From positions 1-64,000 of IMG/VR virus record IMGVR_UViG_3300020131_000101: DNA of 64,000 nt. One strand, 5' to 3'. Position numbers and translations under genes: made by a program. The stretch's first letter is position 1. The number at the start of each line of letters is the position of its first letter. Below, piece after piece: positions 7,403-16,541 of this stretch. Under the pieces are notes generated by a model. It made no database searches. It was given only the letters and a program-made list of their open reading frames with translations, and was not told the DNA's origin. Source of the DNA: a virus.

Positions 7403-8799
7403 GCTCCAACCTTTCGAATAGAGAACGATGACCCCGCGCTTACGCCGAGATTAGTTCCATCTGTGTGCGCCCGAATAACATCACCCGCGGTGCAATAGGC
7501 GGTAGCGGTGACGTGTGAATATGTGTTGTCTGCCGGACAGTACTGCGCTACCAGTCGGTCGGAGACATTGATCGAGGTAACGCCTGTTGTCAGTTGCGCA
7601 GAATTGAGTGAAACGCCGATTGAGGCAGTTCCACCGTCTGTTCGATCTACGTAGGTAATGGAATAAAACCCGGTCTCGTTGATCGTAAACGTTGCACCCA
7701 ACGTAGCGCTGTCTGCGTAAGTTATCGCGGTGCCAACGCTTGTAATCGTTGTGGTGAATCGCCGGATCTTATTGTTGGTTGACCCGTGGCCATTAGACCC
7801 AGATAGAACAACCGCGTGATTTCCAACACTGGACGTCCCGGCGTCACCAGTCCTATAAAAATTAACCGTAACTGCGTCACCGTCAGTAATCGAACCTGCG
7901 CCCGTTACATAGGTCAAGTTGAACGTATTCCAGGTGCCGTTATCGGTCACGCTTCCAGTGATCCGGTAGATCGCAAACTTCGTCGGGTCGGTCGATTTCG
8001 CAACCTTCAATGTACCCTTGACGGTCGATGTTGAGTCATCCCATGTTGCAAGCTCTGCCGCGATTCCGTTTGTGTCGGCATCGGTTTCAGAAATGTAAAG
8101 TTTCGTGGCCGAGGCGAGCGTCGTGTTGTCGAATTTAAGCTTGCCGGCGGTAGGGTCAGTCGCCGAAGTGTTGTTCGAATAGGTGTATGCCAGACCTGCA
8201 TTTTTTCCATTCGTACCGTTTGTGCCGGGGTTGCCTGTCTCACCCTTGTCGCCCGTCCTTGTGAAAAGTAGAAGCAGCGAATCCCCATTCGTGAAGGGAC
8301 TTCCTGAACTCGATGCAACCTTAACGACGGTCAGATTCCGATAACCTGACTCCGAGCCCTTCGCTGTCAGATTGAAATCGATCCACTTCGTAGGATCAGC
8401 CATCTTCACTAAGCGGATTTGTCCCTTTACTGCGCTGGTACTATCGTCAAACGAGTCAATCAGATCAGTGTACGTTGACAAATCCGCCCCAGACAAATCG
8501 ACGCGAATCGCGGTAGATGTGTCCTGCGCCGACTGATTCAGCCGAAGCTTTCCAGCGCCGGGATCCTCATCAGTCGTTGCACTATCGAACGTGTAAGGAA
8601 TAGCAAACGCAGTACCTGCGGCAATAGCGTTCAATGCGGCAGCCAACGCGTTCACCTGATCCTTCCATGTATTTACCTCGGTGATATGCGTCGGCATGGC
8701 AGCGATCCATGCTGCCCACGCTGCATCGAACGTGGACTGGGATTGCGTGCGCGCCGGTGCCGGAGTTGGCATCGCAGTGATGGTTTGCGTAACGGACAT
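7399..8799 (-). CDS. tail fibre with collagen-like segment and C1q-like tip
   Basis: A 466-residue fibre. After an N-terminal helical part (1-70) come two related beta modules of about 100 residues (YTFDSATTDEDPGAGKLRLN near 70 and YTYSNNTSATDPTAGKLKFD near 205). A short Gly-X-Y run (GDKGETGNPGTNGTNGKN, about 182-199) lies between them. The C-terminal 140 residues (FTINETGFYSITY, AYCTAGDVIRAHTDG) look like a C1q/TNF-like jelly roll. It is probably a trimeric receptor-binding fibre. Its start overlaps the previous stop by one base (TGATG). Confidence 0.75.
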   Translation of the reverse strand: MSVTQTITAMPTPAPARTQSQSTFDAAWAAWIAAMPTHITEVNTWKDQVNALAAALNAIAAGTAFAIPYTFDSATTDEDPGAGKLRLNQSAQDTSTAIRVDLSGADLSTYTDLIDSFDDSTSAVKGQIRLVKMADPTKWIDFNLTAKGSESGYRNLTVVKVASSSGSPFTNGDSLLLLFTRTGDKGETGNPGTNGTNGKNAGLAYTYSNNTSATDPTAGKLKFDNTTLASATKLYISETDADTNGIAAELATWDDSTSTVKGTLKVAKSTDPTKFAIYRITGSVTDNGTWNTFNLTYVTGAGSITDGDAVTVNFYRTGDAGTSSVGNHAVVLSGSNGHGSTNNKIRRFTTTITSVGTAITYADSATLGATFTINETGFYSITYVDRTDGGTASIGVSLNSAQLTTGVTSINVSDRLVAQYCPADNTYSHVTATAYCTAGDVIRAHTDGTNLGVSAGSSFSIRKVGA

Positions 8800-9941
8800 C
8801 AGACTCTCCCTTCAATTTGTAGTGACGCTCGGGAGCGAGGGAAGCTTTCAATAACTACCTTGAAGCTTGAGAACGTCCCGTAGATCATGGTGGTTTCGAA
8901 TTTCGTTGATCCGATCCAGACGACCGGAGTCTGGCGGTAGGAGGCGAGTTGGTTTTCTATCGCATCCTTTATGTCGTTGTCGACGATGCAATCGACGGTC
9001 ATCCGCTTCGCGTAGTCGCGCACGACCGTTGTGCTTGTCCCATCGGCGTTGAAGGTTGTGCTCGAGTAGTCCTTGATGTCTGTGCTAACGTTGCGCTCGG
9101 TAATACCAACGTTGACCACAGGCCCGAGGCAGCACATACCGCACTTGGCTGTTCCGCCGGGTTTGTCGATCGAGATTGAGACTGTGGCAGCGACATACGG
9201 AGGCAAATTCGTAAATGCCAGCGCCGTCCTTTTCAGGATGCGGTTGAATCCCCACCCCCAAAAGCTGCTGCCCGAATTCGAGATCAGCAAGCTCTTCGTC
9301 TCTGAATAGACAATCCCATCGGTAGGATCGGTGACCGTGACCGTGACGCTGTCGCCGTCCAGACCTCCGAGAAACACGCCGGTCGCGATCGATGCCGGCA
9401 CAAGGTCAACTTCAATTGAGTCAGTGTTTGTTGTCTGGGTATTGTTTTGCGCGTCGAACATCTTCCATTTGTTCGTAGCACTGACTTCGGTCCAGAACGT
9501 GGTATTCGTATCTGGGCTGCGGTTGTAGTTCGACTGAGCGGTCGCTGTGTGCGTGCCGGACTGGCTGCCAGACGTGTTGATCGCGGCACCACCAGCCGTA
9601 GCCGCAACCTGGAAGGTATCCGTCGTCGGATTGACGACGTAGTAAGTAGTTGCGGCTGCCAGCCCCGTAGGCAAGGCACCCGATGTCGCAAAGGAAACCG
9701 GAGTCCCGGACGATAGGCCATGGGCGGCCCATGTCACAACGCCCGGACTCGCGATCGAGATCGTGACCGCGAGCGACGACGTTGCCTTCACCGACTCGTA
9801 GATCTTGTGGGTCGATGTCAGGATGCGGCGGTCACCCAGTGCATATGCGACATTGTTCGCCCATGCCGGATAGTCGTTCTCGAAAACGTTGCTCGCAAAG
9901 AGCACCGAGTCGGTCACCGAGATCGGTTCAATGACGTCCAT
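8799..9941 (-). CDS. distal tail protein with inserted FCCH-like domain
   Basis: A 380-residue tail protein starting 2 nt after the tape measure stop. Residues about 52-135 (VVTWAAHGLSSGTPVSFATS, TYYVVNPTTDTFQVAAT) match a module often found inserted in phage tail proteins and seen again in this phage's tail tube gene. The C-terminal part is a beta-rich domain (DYAKRMTVDCIVDNDIKDAI). The position between tape measure and fibre suggests a tail-tip or fibre-connector role. The 9941 start is preferred over 10052, which would overlap the tape measure gene deeply. Confidence 0.65.
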   Translation of the reverse strand: MDVIEPISVTDSVLFASNVFENDYPAWANNVAYALGDRRILTSTHKIYESVKATSSLAVTISIASPGVVTWAAHGLSSGTPVSFATSGALPTGLAAATTYYVVNPTTDTFQVAATAGGAAINTSGSQSGTHTATAQSNYNRSPDTNTTFWTEVSATNKWKMFDAQNNTQTTNTDSIEVDLVPASIATGVFLGGLDGDSVTVTVTDPTDGIVYSETKSLLISNSGSSFWGWGFNRILKRTALAFTNLPPYVAATVSISIDKPGGTAKCGMCCLGPVVNVGITERNVSTDIKDYSSTTFNADGTSTTVVRDYAKRMTVDCIVDNDIKDAIENQLASYRQTPVVWIGSTKFETTMIYGTFSSFKVVIESFPRSRASLQIEGRV

Positions 9942-9943
9942 TT

Positions 9944-12900
9944 TTAGGCAATTTCCACTTTGATTGGTCGGCCGCCGAACGTCGCCGCGTCGATCGCTTC
10001 GGCAGTAGAACTGGTGTGAAGGGCAACTGAATACAGGCCGTCCTCGATGCACTTCCTGAGTTCAGCGTTCTCAGCGCGCAATGCACGTATTTCCGCAACC
10101 AACGCCGAGTCATCCCGACCTGGATTTGTCAAACTGCGCAACAGTGCTGTACTGACGGCATTGCTGAAGATCGTTTCAGGACCGGTGTAAGCGAGTTCCG
10201 GCCCCTTCTCGCCAACCAGTCGCCAGCCACCTGGGTGGTATCCGCCGGTCGCATACCCGTGAATCTTTTTGAACTCATCACTGTTGATGAAACCTTGAAT
10301 GACATCGGACGGCGTCAATGCGCCACTGCCAAGAAGATTGGTCCAGTGCGCCAAGCCGGCTGCGTCGCTGGCACGTCCGAGATATTGCGAGTAGAGCGAT
10401 TCGACGAACTGCTGATCGGCCGAAGGCGCTACTGCCGAGGCGCCGCTGCCGGCACCTTGGTTTGGCACGGCTACCGGCCGCCCTCCGGCCGCAACGAGGA
10501 CCCGATTCAGACTCTCGATCGCATCCCGCACCGACAGCACGCCGAGATTCACACCGTTCAAGGCGTCAATCTGCGTCTGTGCCGATTCCAGGATGCCGTC
10601 GAGACGTCCCATCTCGTCGTTGTAGCGTTGCTCGGCCAGATTGGTCTGATTCTCCAGTTCGCGCAGCGTCTCTTCCTCGATGCTCAACTGAGAGTCCGTC
10701 AAATCCGCGAGCTCCGTGATGCTGTTGCGCTGCCGCTGCAGTTCGCGCTGATAGTCGGAGAACGACACGAACATTTCCTGCGTCGGCTCTCCAAGCGCGC
10801 TGATCGCCGCCTGAATCGACTCCGAATCTGGGAACACGCCACCTGCACGAGCGATCGCCTTCGCGGCCTCGATCTGCGCCAGTGCCATTTCGCGGGCTGT
10901 GCTGACGTCGCTCGGCGCGCGCATGGCGTTGACTGCAGACCGGAGCGTGCTCGACAGGCTGGACAGCCTACTGACCGACTGATTGACGATCTTCAGCCTC
11001 TCGTTCAGATCGCCGAGGATGCCTTCGTAGTTTTCGGTGATCGCCTTGCGCTGTGCGTCGATAGAACGCTGCAGGCTGCCGTATTGGTTCTGAACGCTAT
11101 CCAGGGCAGCCTGCCTCTTGTCCATCGCTGCCTGCTTCACCTTTTCTGCCGAGGACTCGGTAGAGTTGGCGACGAGAAGAAATGCCTCCTGGATACCCAT
11201 CAGCTGGGCGTACGCTTTCGCCCCGGCCTCGCTGGACAGATCCAGCGATTTCACCAGGGCGGCAAACTGTTCCTTTGTCCGGATACCAGACCAGCCCACC
11301 GTCGCCAGCACCTCATCCACCTGTTTGATCACAGGGGCAAGGCGCTCCTCTTCTGATAGGAAGTTCTGCGAGAAGAAGTCAGTTCCGGCTGCCAGCTTGT
11401 CGATTCCGCCGGCGAGGTCGATGATGCGCTGGCGCGCTGCCGCCGAAGCCAGGCCGGCAACGCCGAATGCCGTTTCCGCGTTCTTGCCGAGGAGCTGTGC
11501 GACCGAATTGGTTGCTGCGAAGACCGTACTGAGTCGCGCGAAGGTGTCGATGACGGTTTCGCCCTTGGAAGCAGCCCCTTCCAGCTTCTTGAAGTCGATG
11601 GCTTCGCCAAAGACCTTGGCAAACCCGGCATTCTTGACGAACTCGCCGCCCAGGCTAAACAGCTGGGACGTGAACGCCGCAAGCTGGCCTTCCACACCCT
11701 CCACTCCGGCCAGCGCTGCCCGGCGCGCATCGAAGATCCGGACAATGTCATCAATGAATGGCTCGATCGCGGATGCGACGCGGCTCTTGGAAACAGTCTC
11801 TCCCGTGCCGAAGTTGCGCTCGCCGTCGATCGTGTTGGTGAAGTACCGGTTCGCCGCCTGCTCGGCTGTATCGATCGAGGTACGGAAGGCATCGACGAAT
11901 TCCCGCGCCATGCTGTCCGACATGGAGGACAGGGCGCGCTGGATCTCTTCTTGCTTTCCTGCATCGTCGAAGTCGCGGAGGGCTAGGCGGAATTCGTACG
12001 AAAACCCCTTTAATAGGTCGCCGCCGGCGCCAATGGTGTCGCCGAGGGACGAGAAGTTGTCGTACATGCTCTTCACGGCAGACGAGAACGTCTGGTCGAC
12101 GGCTGTGTCCAGCGCCGATGTGACGGTCTTGTCGCCGCGGAGGAATCCCCCCTTTCTGAACTCGTACGACTGACCGGAGAACTGATCACCCGTAATGGAA
12201 CCGAGCACGCCCGAGCCGGCAAGCTTCGTGCCGAATGCGCGGTTGATCGTCCCAGTGACCAGGCCACCGATCGGGCCGAACAGCATGCCGATATTGTTCA
12301 GCGCCTGGCCATGATTGATCTTGTAGCCGTTCGAGATCAGCGAGGAAATACCTCGGCTGGCGAGCATAGAAGCAACAATGCTTGCCACCTGGCCGGCGGC
12401 GGAGGCAAACGGCGTCGCACCAGTTTCCGCGGCACTTGGCAAGCCGGCCTCGAAAGCGGCGTCAGAGAAGCGTGTGGCGTTCCCGGTCCAGCCGACGGCG
12501 TCCATGGCACGTTGAACAGCTGCGGTAACTGTATTGCCGACACCACTGAATCCCGTACTGAAGCCGTCCCAAAGCGTCCTGCCCATTGAGAACAAGTTTG
12601 AAGTCTGCATCAAACCGCTGACGCCGCCAGTAGCTGGTACGGCAGCCGGATTCAGAATGGAAGCGCCGAATGCTGCAATCGGCTGAATGATTGGACTGAA
12701 TACCAGGCGCGCAAAGGATGCCTTCAGGCCATCGATCAGACTCTTGAAGATGTCCTTCCCTTTTGTGACGCCGCGACCGATCGCATCCCCAATCCAGTCC
12801 TCAATGCGATCAAAATCGCGCTTCCACTGGTCCGACAATTTCTTCGCAGCATCCAGCGCGTCGACCTTGGACAGAGCGGCCGCACTACGCCTTTTCGCGT

Positions 12901-14821
12901 CAATCAGCTTTTCGAGACTTTCAATCTCGTCCAACGTGAGGCCGAGCGAAGATCTTTGGGCGTACTGTTCTTCCAGGCGCGCCAGTTCTACTGCCGCGAT
13001 CTCGCCACGGGTCATTCCGTATGTCTCAGCCAGGCGTTCGTTTGAGTCTGCTTCCCGTTGCGCACTCTCGACAGCCTTTTTCGATTCGGATGCGATCGAG
13101 CTGTAAAGCCGCTCAATTTCAACCTTTGCGGCCTTCGACCGCTCGAGCGTTTCCAGGGTGCCGAGCCTTGCAAGGGCGAGATCCTTCTCCTTGCTGGTGA
13201 GGCTAATTGCGCCGGACGCCAAGTCGGCATACAGCTTCGCACGCATCTTCTCCGCTTCGGTCAGCTTCTCGGAAGACGACAGCGCGGCATTCTCAACGGC
13301 GATCTTTTCCGATATGGTGCGGATCAGCTTCTCATAATCACTGATCGCATCTGACACATCCTTCTTGTTTCCACTCGTATAGCCGAGAGTCTTCTTCTGT
13401 GGCGGAGTAGCGGCCACTTCGCCAGAAAACCGTCGATCATTGAAGACAACACGACCTAGATTTGCATTAACGGCATCTTCATAGGCTTTAGTGTTTGACT
13501 TGCCCAGCGCGGCCCAAGCGGCATCGGTTTCTTTCCGAACCTTGCCATTGCGCATGTTGTCAATGAATCGTCCCCAGCGCTCTGAGAAAGTCGTGTCTTC
13601 GTTTGGCGTCAAACCAGGCAGAAGAGCAATCGCGACTCCCTTTGAGTTTTCCAGCCAGTTCCTACCTTCGGCGCGAAGAGCTGCAATTACCCGTTTTGCG
13701 TATAAGGCCTTGTCAATGACGGTTGCGATGCTTGATGCGACATCATCCGCCCACTCTTTGAGCCCGCTTCCCTTAGCCATGCCTTCTGATGCGGCATTGT
13801 TATCGTTAATTGCCTTCAAAAGCGCATTCATAGCCGGCACCAAGGCCTCTGCGATGGATGTGTACAGCTCCTGTGACTGCACACGCATGATGCCGAGTTG
13901 ATCCTTGAACTCAGACGCCCTCTTTGCAGCATCGGATGAGGCACCGCCGAACTTGTCGACGTTCTCCGCCAGATCGTTTAGGTATGGCAACAAGTCGGCG
14001 CCGGCCTTGCCGAAGAGGTCAGTAGCCAGCGCTGCTTTTGATGCGCCGTCTTCGTAGTTCTGTAGATTCCGAGCGATGTCAACCATCACCTCGGACGGGT
14101 CTCGCAACTTACCGGCAGCATCCCGCGCGGAGACGCCAATTGCTGAAAGTGCGCGGTTGACCTTATTCGACTCGTCATCGACGGTAGCCATGCCCTTGGC
14201 CAGCTTACTAATGGCACTGTCAACCGAACCAAAGTCGGTATCAAATGCAGCTGCAACCTTCTGTAGCCTGCTCAGATTTTCGACGGACGAACCGGTTTTT
14301 TGGGCTACGTCGTCCAGGCGTGCAAGAGTGTCGATCGCGGCGTTTATCTGACTGATGATTGTTCCGACGCTTACGAGCGTTGCGATAGATGCAGCGGCGA
14401 CCTTTGCATAGTCAGAGATCGATCCAAAGGCACGCCCAAGACCATCCGCTGATTGCTCAACAGCTTTATGCTTGGCATTTACCTGATCAAGCCGATCCAG
14501 GTAAGGCCTCAACTGGTTAAGGTCTGCGCCGCGAATACGGGCCAGCGCCTCTTGGTACTCACGAGAGGTCTTGCTTCCCGCTTCAAGTGATGCGACAAGG
14601 CGCTGAATCGAATTGATCTGGTTGCGCGTCGCTGCGTCGACCTTGGCGGCAGAGCCTGCAGCGTTCTCGCCAATCTTCGAAAATCCGGCAGCGGCAGACT
14701 TGCCCGAAGCCGCGGCCGATGCGCCAAGATCATTGAGCGATTTCTTCGCTCTGCCGACACCAGCTTCAACGCCGGAGGCGTCCGCACTGATCTCGATCTG
14801 CGCTTTCAAATCACCTGACAT
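9944..14821 (-). CDS. tail tape measure protein
   Basis: A 1625-residue protein, the largest in the window. The N-terminal part (MSGDLKAQIEISADASGVEAG) and long Ala/Ser/Lys-rich helices are typical of tape measures. A tail-minor-protein-like core lies at about 150-330, hydrophobic helices near 720-860, and coiled coil at about 1290-1480. Near the C-terminus, FVESLYSQYLGRASDAAGLAHW is a DUF4214-type module, followed by GGYHPGGWRLVGEKGPELAY. The length predicts a tail of roughly 240 nm (about 0.15 nm per residue). I start at 14821, since the upstream extension crosses terminator hairpins. Confidence 0.93.
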   Translation of the reverse strand: MSGDLKAQIEISADASGVEAGVGRAKKSLNDLGASAAASGKSAAAGFSKIGENAAGSAAKVDAATRNQINSIQRLVASLEAGSKTSREYQEALARIRGADLNQLRPYLDRLDQVNAKHKAVEQSADGLGRAFGSISDYAKVAAASIATLVSVGTIISQINAAIDTLARLDDVAQKTGSSVENLSRLQKVAAAFDTDFGSVDSAISKLAKGMATVDDESNKVNRALSAIGVSARDAAGKLRDPSEVMVDIARNLQNYEDGASKAALATDLFGKAGADLLPYLNDLAENVDKFGGASSDAAKRASEFKDQLGIMRVQSQELYTSIAEALVPAMNALLKAINDNNAASEGMAKGSGLKEWADDVASSIATVIDKALYAKRVIAALRAEGRNWLENSKGVAIALLPGLTPNEDTTFSERWGRFIDNMRNGKVRKETDAAWAALGKSNTKAYEDAVNANLGRVVFNDRRFSGEVAATPPQKKTLGYTSGNKKDVSDAISDYEKLIRTISEKIAVENAALSSSEKLTEAEKMRAKLYADLASGAISLTSKEKDLALARLGTLETLERSKAAKVEIERLYSSIASESKKAVESAQREADSNERLAETYGMTRGEIAAVELARLEEQYAQRSSLGLTLDEIESLEKLIDAKRRSAAALSKVDALDAAKKLSDQWKRDFDRIEDWIGDAIGRGVTKGKDIFKSLIDGLKASFARLVFSPIIQPIAAFGASILNPAAVPATGGVSGLMQTSNLFSMGRTLWDGFSTGFSGVGNTVTAAVQRAMDAVGWTGNATRFSDAAFEAGLPSAAETGATPFASAAGQVASIVASMLASRGISSLISNGYKINHGQALNNIGMLFGPIGGLVTGTINRAFGTKLAGSGVLGSITGDQFSGQSYEFRKGGFLRGDKTVTSALDTAVDQTFSSAVKSMYDNFSSLGDTIGAGGDLLKGFSYEFRLALRDFDDAGKQEEIQRALSSMSDSMAREFVDAFRTSIDTAEQAANRYFTNTIDGERNFGTGETVSKSRVASAIEPFIDDIVRIFDARRAALAGVEGVEGQLAAFTSQLFSLGGEFVKNAGFAKVFGEAIDFKKLEGAASKGETVIDTFARLSTVFAATNSVAQLLGKNAETAFGVAGLASAAARQRIIDLAGGIDKLAAGTDFFSQNFLSEEERLAPVIKQVDEVLATVGWSGIRTKEQFAALVKSLDLSSEAGAKAYAQLMGIQEAFLLVANSTESSAEKVKQAAMDKRQAALDSVQNQYGSLQRSIDAQRKAITENYEGILGDLNERLKIVNQSVSRLSSLSSTLRSAVNAMRAPSDVSTAREMALAQIEAAKAIARAGGVFPDSESIQAAISALGEPTQEMFVSFSDYQRELQRQRNSITELADLTDSQLSIEEETLRELENQTNLAEQRYNDEMGRLDGILESAQTQIDALNGVNLGVLSVRDAIESLNRVLVAAGGRPVAVPNQGAGSGASAVAPSADQQFVESLYSQYLGRASDAAGLAHWTNLLGSGALTPSDVIQGFINSDEFKKIHGYATGGYHPGGWRLVGEKGPELAYTGPETIFSNAVSTALLRSLTNPGRDDSALVAEIRALRAENAELRKCIEDGLYSVALHTSSTAEAIDAATFGGRPIKVEIA

Positions 14822-14834
14822 CTCGTCTGCCCAT

Positions 14835-14858
14835 AAAAAAAGCCCGCCGAAGCGAGCT
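14835..14858 (-). terminator. rho-independent terminator just before the tape measure gene
   Basis: AGCTCGC-UUCG-GCGGGCU followed by U7 on the minus-strand transcript, a stable UUCG tetraloop. It is the second of two tandem hairpins ahead of the tape measure start. Confidence 0.8.
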
Positions 14859-14866
14859 CTATAAGT

Positions 14867-14898
14867 AAAAAGGCCCACCGGGATACCCCTGGTGGGCC
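14867..14898 (-). terminator. rho-independent terminator (first of tandem pair)
   Basis: GGCCCACC stem with an 11-nt loop, then GGTGGGCC and a U5 run on the minus strand. It ends the unit containing the small membrane protein gene at 14918-15115. Confidence 0.85.
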
Positions 14899-14917
14899 AA
14901 TACGTACTGCTTACATC

Positions 14918-15115
14918 CTAATCTGATTTATTTGCAATGCCTTCCATTGCCCGAGTAAATACATACGGAATCACTACCATTGCCAAAGCCATCGCAGCGC
15001 CTGCGGCCTCTTGCGGAGCGCTCTTAGAATCCAGCATCGCAGACAAGAACAATGAAACTGCTGGCAGTGACGATAGCGCCGTAATAATCCAACACACCTT
15101 TACAAACCACCTCAT
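14918..15115 (-). CDS. small two-helix membrane protein
   Basis: A 65-residue protein with two hydrophobic segments (about residues 4-24 and 36-54) and a short polar tail. Start chosen at 15115 because GGGAGGGGG immediately precedes the ATG; the longer frame overlaps the HNH gene. It belongs to the cassette inserted between tail chaperone and tape measure genes. It could be a superinfection-exclusion or lysis-accessory protein; no direct evidence. Confidence 0.6.
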   Translation of the reverse strand: MRWFVKVCWIITALSSLPAVSLFLSAMLDSKSAPQEAAGAAMALAMVVIPYVFTRAMEGIANKSD

Positions 15116-15156
15116 ACCCCCTCCCAGTGAAAGGGGTATGTTACTACAGCGTCTCC

Positions 15157-15657
15157 TTACAGCATGCACCCCTCATGAAGCCGACGCTTTGCGCAGACAT
15201 ACGCTTCATGCGCCTCTTCCTTTGTCTCCCATAGACCAAGATGCTTGTTCTTACGATTAACTCTGATGCTGGCGGCCCACTTCTTATGACGACCAGACCA
15301 GGTTACCCCTAGAAGCCCGCTTGATCGATTATTGCACTGAGCTTCTCGGCGATTCTCATTATTGGTTCGCCTAGATACATCGCGGAGATTGGCGATTCGA
15401 TTGTCTGAGCGCACGCCATTGATATGGTCCACCTCATTTTTCGGCCACTCCCCACAAACATATAGCCATGCCAATCGATGCGCTCGAAAACGACCTTCGG
15501 GGAGTCCAATAAGGATATATCCATGGCCGTTCTTCGACCCGGCCATGTCCCCTACCCTTGTGTTCCGCGAAATGCTGACCTTTCTCGTAAATATTCCTGT
15601 TTCAGGGTCATAGGATAAAAGTTCCCGCAATCGCTCCGCGGTAAGCTCCTTAGCCAT
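15157..15657 (-). CDS. HNH homing-type endonuclease with AP2 DNA-binding domain
   Basis: A 166-residue protein with an N-terminal segment typical of these nucleases (LLSYDPETGIFTRK). The HNH core is in EVDHINGVRSDNRIANLRDV near residues 75-95, and a C-terminal AP2-like DNA-binding module (GLLGVTWSGRHKKWAASIRV) near 115-160. It is a selfish or intron-free homing enzyme, common as an invader of phage structural operons. Its start overlaps the preceding stop by one base. Confidence 0.88.
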   Translation of the reverse strand: MAKELTAERLRELLSYDPETGIFTRKVSISRNTRVGDMAGSKNGHGYILIGLPEGRFRAHRLAWLYVCGEWPKNEVDHINGVRSDNRIANLRDVSRRTNNENRREAQCNNRSSGLLGVTWSGRHKKWAASIRVNRKNKHLGLWETKEEAHEAYVCAKRRLHEGCML

Positions 15658-16244
15658 CAGGCCACCCTCCGCAGGTACTGACTTTCAATGAACTGTCCCA
15701 TGCGCGCATTCGCGAGCTCGACGACCTTATTGAGAAGCGATATTGGCACGTATTCATTGATCAACGTGCTCAAGTCACCGAAGGCGGCCGGATCGATAAT
15801 CGCGGCGTTCAATGGGACTTCAGTAAATTGCTCTTGCCCATTCGAACTGAAACTGACTAGCCAGCGGCGGCTCAAGATACTGACCGGCTGGGTCTGCGCC
15901 TTGTACTGACCAGTCTTTCGAATGGCCGGCAGCACCTCACCTGTCACCCACTTTCTGAAACGGTACGGCACCGTTCCCGGCTTCACTGCATTCCGGCACC
16001 GAAGAATCACCGTGTACAGCCCAGATTCGCTGATCACATTAATTTTCTGCTTGCCACGAACGGTGTCACTTAAAGTTACACCCTTTTCATCGGCGTCCAG
16101 ATTCGAAATCGCTTTTCGTGGATTTTCCAAGCCAAGCGCGCCGCACACGTCATTTGCAGAAAACCAAGGCTCACCGTCCTTCAGGAACGTCCTTACCCAA
16201 TGGTTATCAAATTTAAAAACGTCATGCTCTGTGCTAATATTCAT
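15657..16244 (-). CDS. BRO-N domain antirepressor-like protein
   Basis: A 195-residue protein with an N-terminal BRO-N DNA-binding domain (residues about 10-105: WFSANDVCGALGLENPRKAI, SESGLYTVILRCRNA, PYRFRKWVTGEVLPAIRKTG). An uncharacterised C-terminal half may mediate protein contacts. Such proteins act as phage antirepressors or regulators. The start at 16244 follows GGAAAAGGTG. It is encoded downstream of a ribbon-helix-helix repressor on the same strand, a layout like the Arc/Ant immunity module of P22. Confidence 0.85.
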   Translation of the reverse strand: MNISTEHDVFKFDNHWVRTFLKDGEPWFSANDVCGALGLENPRKAISNLDADEKGVTLSDTVRGKQKINVISESGLYTVILRCRNAVKPGTVPYRFRKWVTGEVLPAIRKTGQYKAQTQPVSILSRRWLVSFSSNGQEQFTEVPLNAAIIDPAAFGDLSTLINEYVPISLLNKVVELANARMGQFIESQYLRRVA

Positions 16245-16281
16245 TCGTTCACCTTTTCCGAGTTGAACACCAAAGCCCTGA

Positions 16282-16464
16282 CTACTGCTTCCCGGCACTG
16301 TTCAGGGCTTTTTCCTTTTGAGCCTCGGCTGCAGCCACGCCAGCCTTAAGCAAGCTCACCATCTGCCAATTCAGACTTCTCTCCGCCCCCCTTGCCAGCG
16401 CGACTGCTTGCGCATGCACGTCTGCCGGTATCCGGAGTGTGATCCTCACCTGGTCCTTCTTCAC
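16282..16464 (-). CDS. ribbon-helix-helix (Arc/CopG-like) regulator
   Basis: A 60-residue RHH protein. The beta strand VRITLRIPADVHAQAV is followed by two helices (LARGAERSLNWQMVSLLKAGV). It is divergent from a second RHH gene at 16542, with a cluster of GTCACT half-sites between them. Likely an autoregulator of the BRO gene downstream. Confidence 0.8.
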   Translation of the reverse strand: MKKDQVRITLRIPADVHAQAVALARGAERSLNWQMVSLLKAGVAAAEAQKEKALNSAGKQ

Positions 16465-16478
16465 TCATCCCCCTTTCC

Positions 16479-16541
16479 GTCACTAATGTAGTGACATGCA
16501 GTCACTATACAGTCACTGATGCCTAGTGTCAACATAGTGAC
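16479..16541. promoter_or_regulatory. operator array of GTCACT/AGTGAC half-sites
   Basis: Within 63 bp there are half-sites at 16479-16484, 16490-16495, 16501-16506, 16512-16517 and 16536-16541, plus a near match AGTGTC at 16525-16530. The first two form the palindrome GTCACT-N5-AGTGAC, and starts recur about every 11 bp, one helical turn. This suits cooperative binding of Arc-type dimers on one DNA face and controls both divergent RHH genes. Confidence 0.75.

Noticed and set aside
10235-11356. 373-codon plus-strand frame within the tape measure gene
   Set aside because: It lies wholly inside the tape measure coding region on the opposite strand and has the repetitive composition of a shadow frame.
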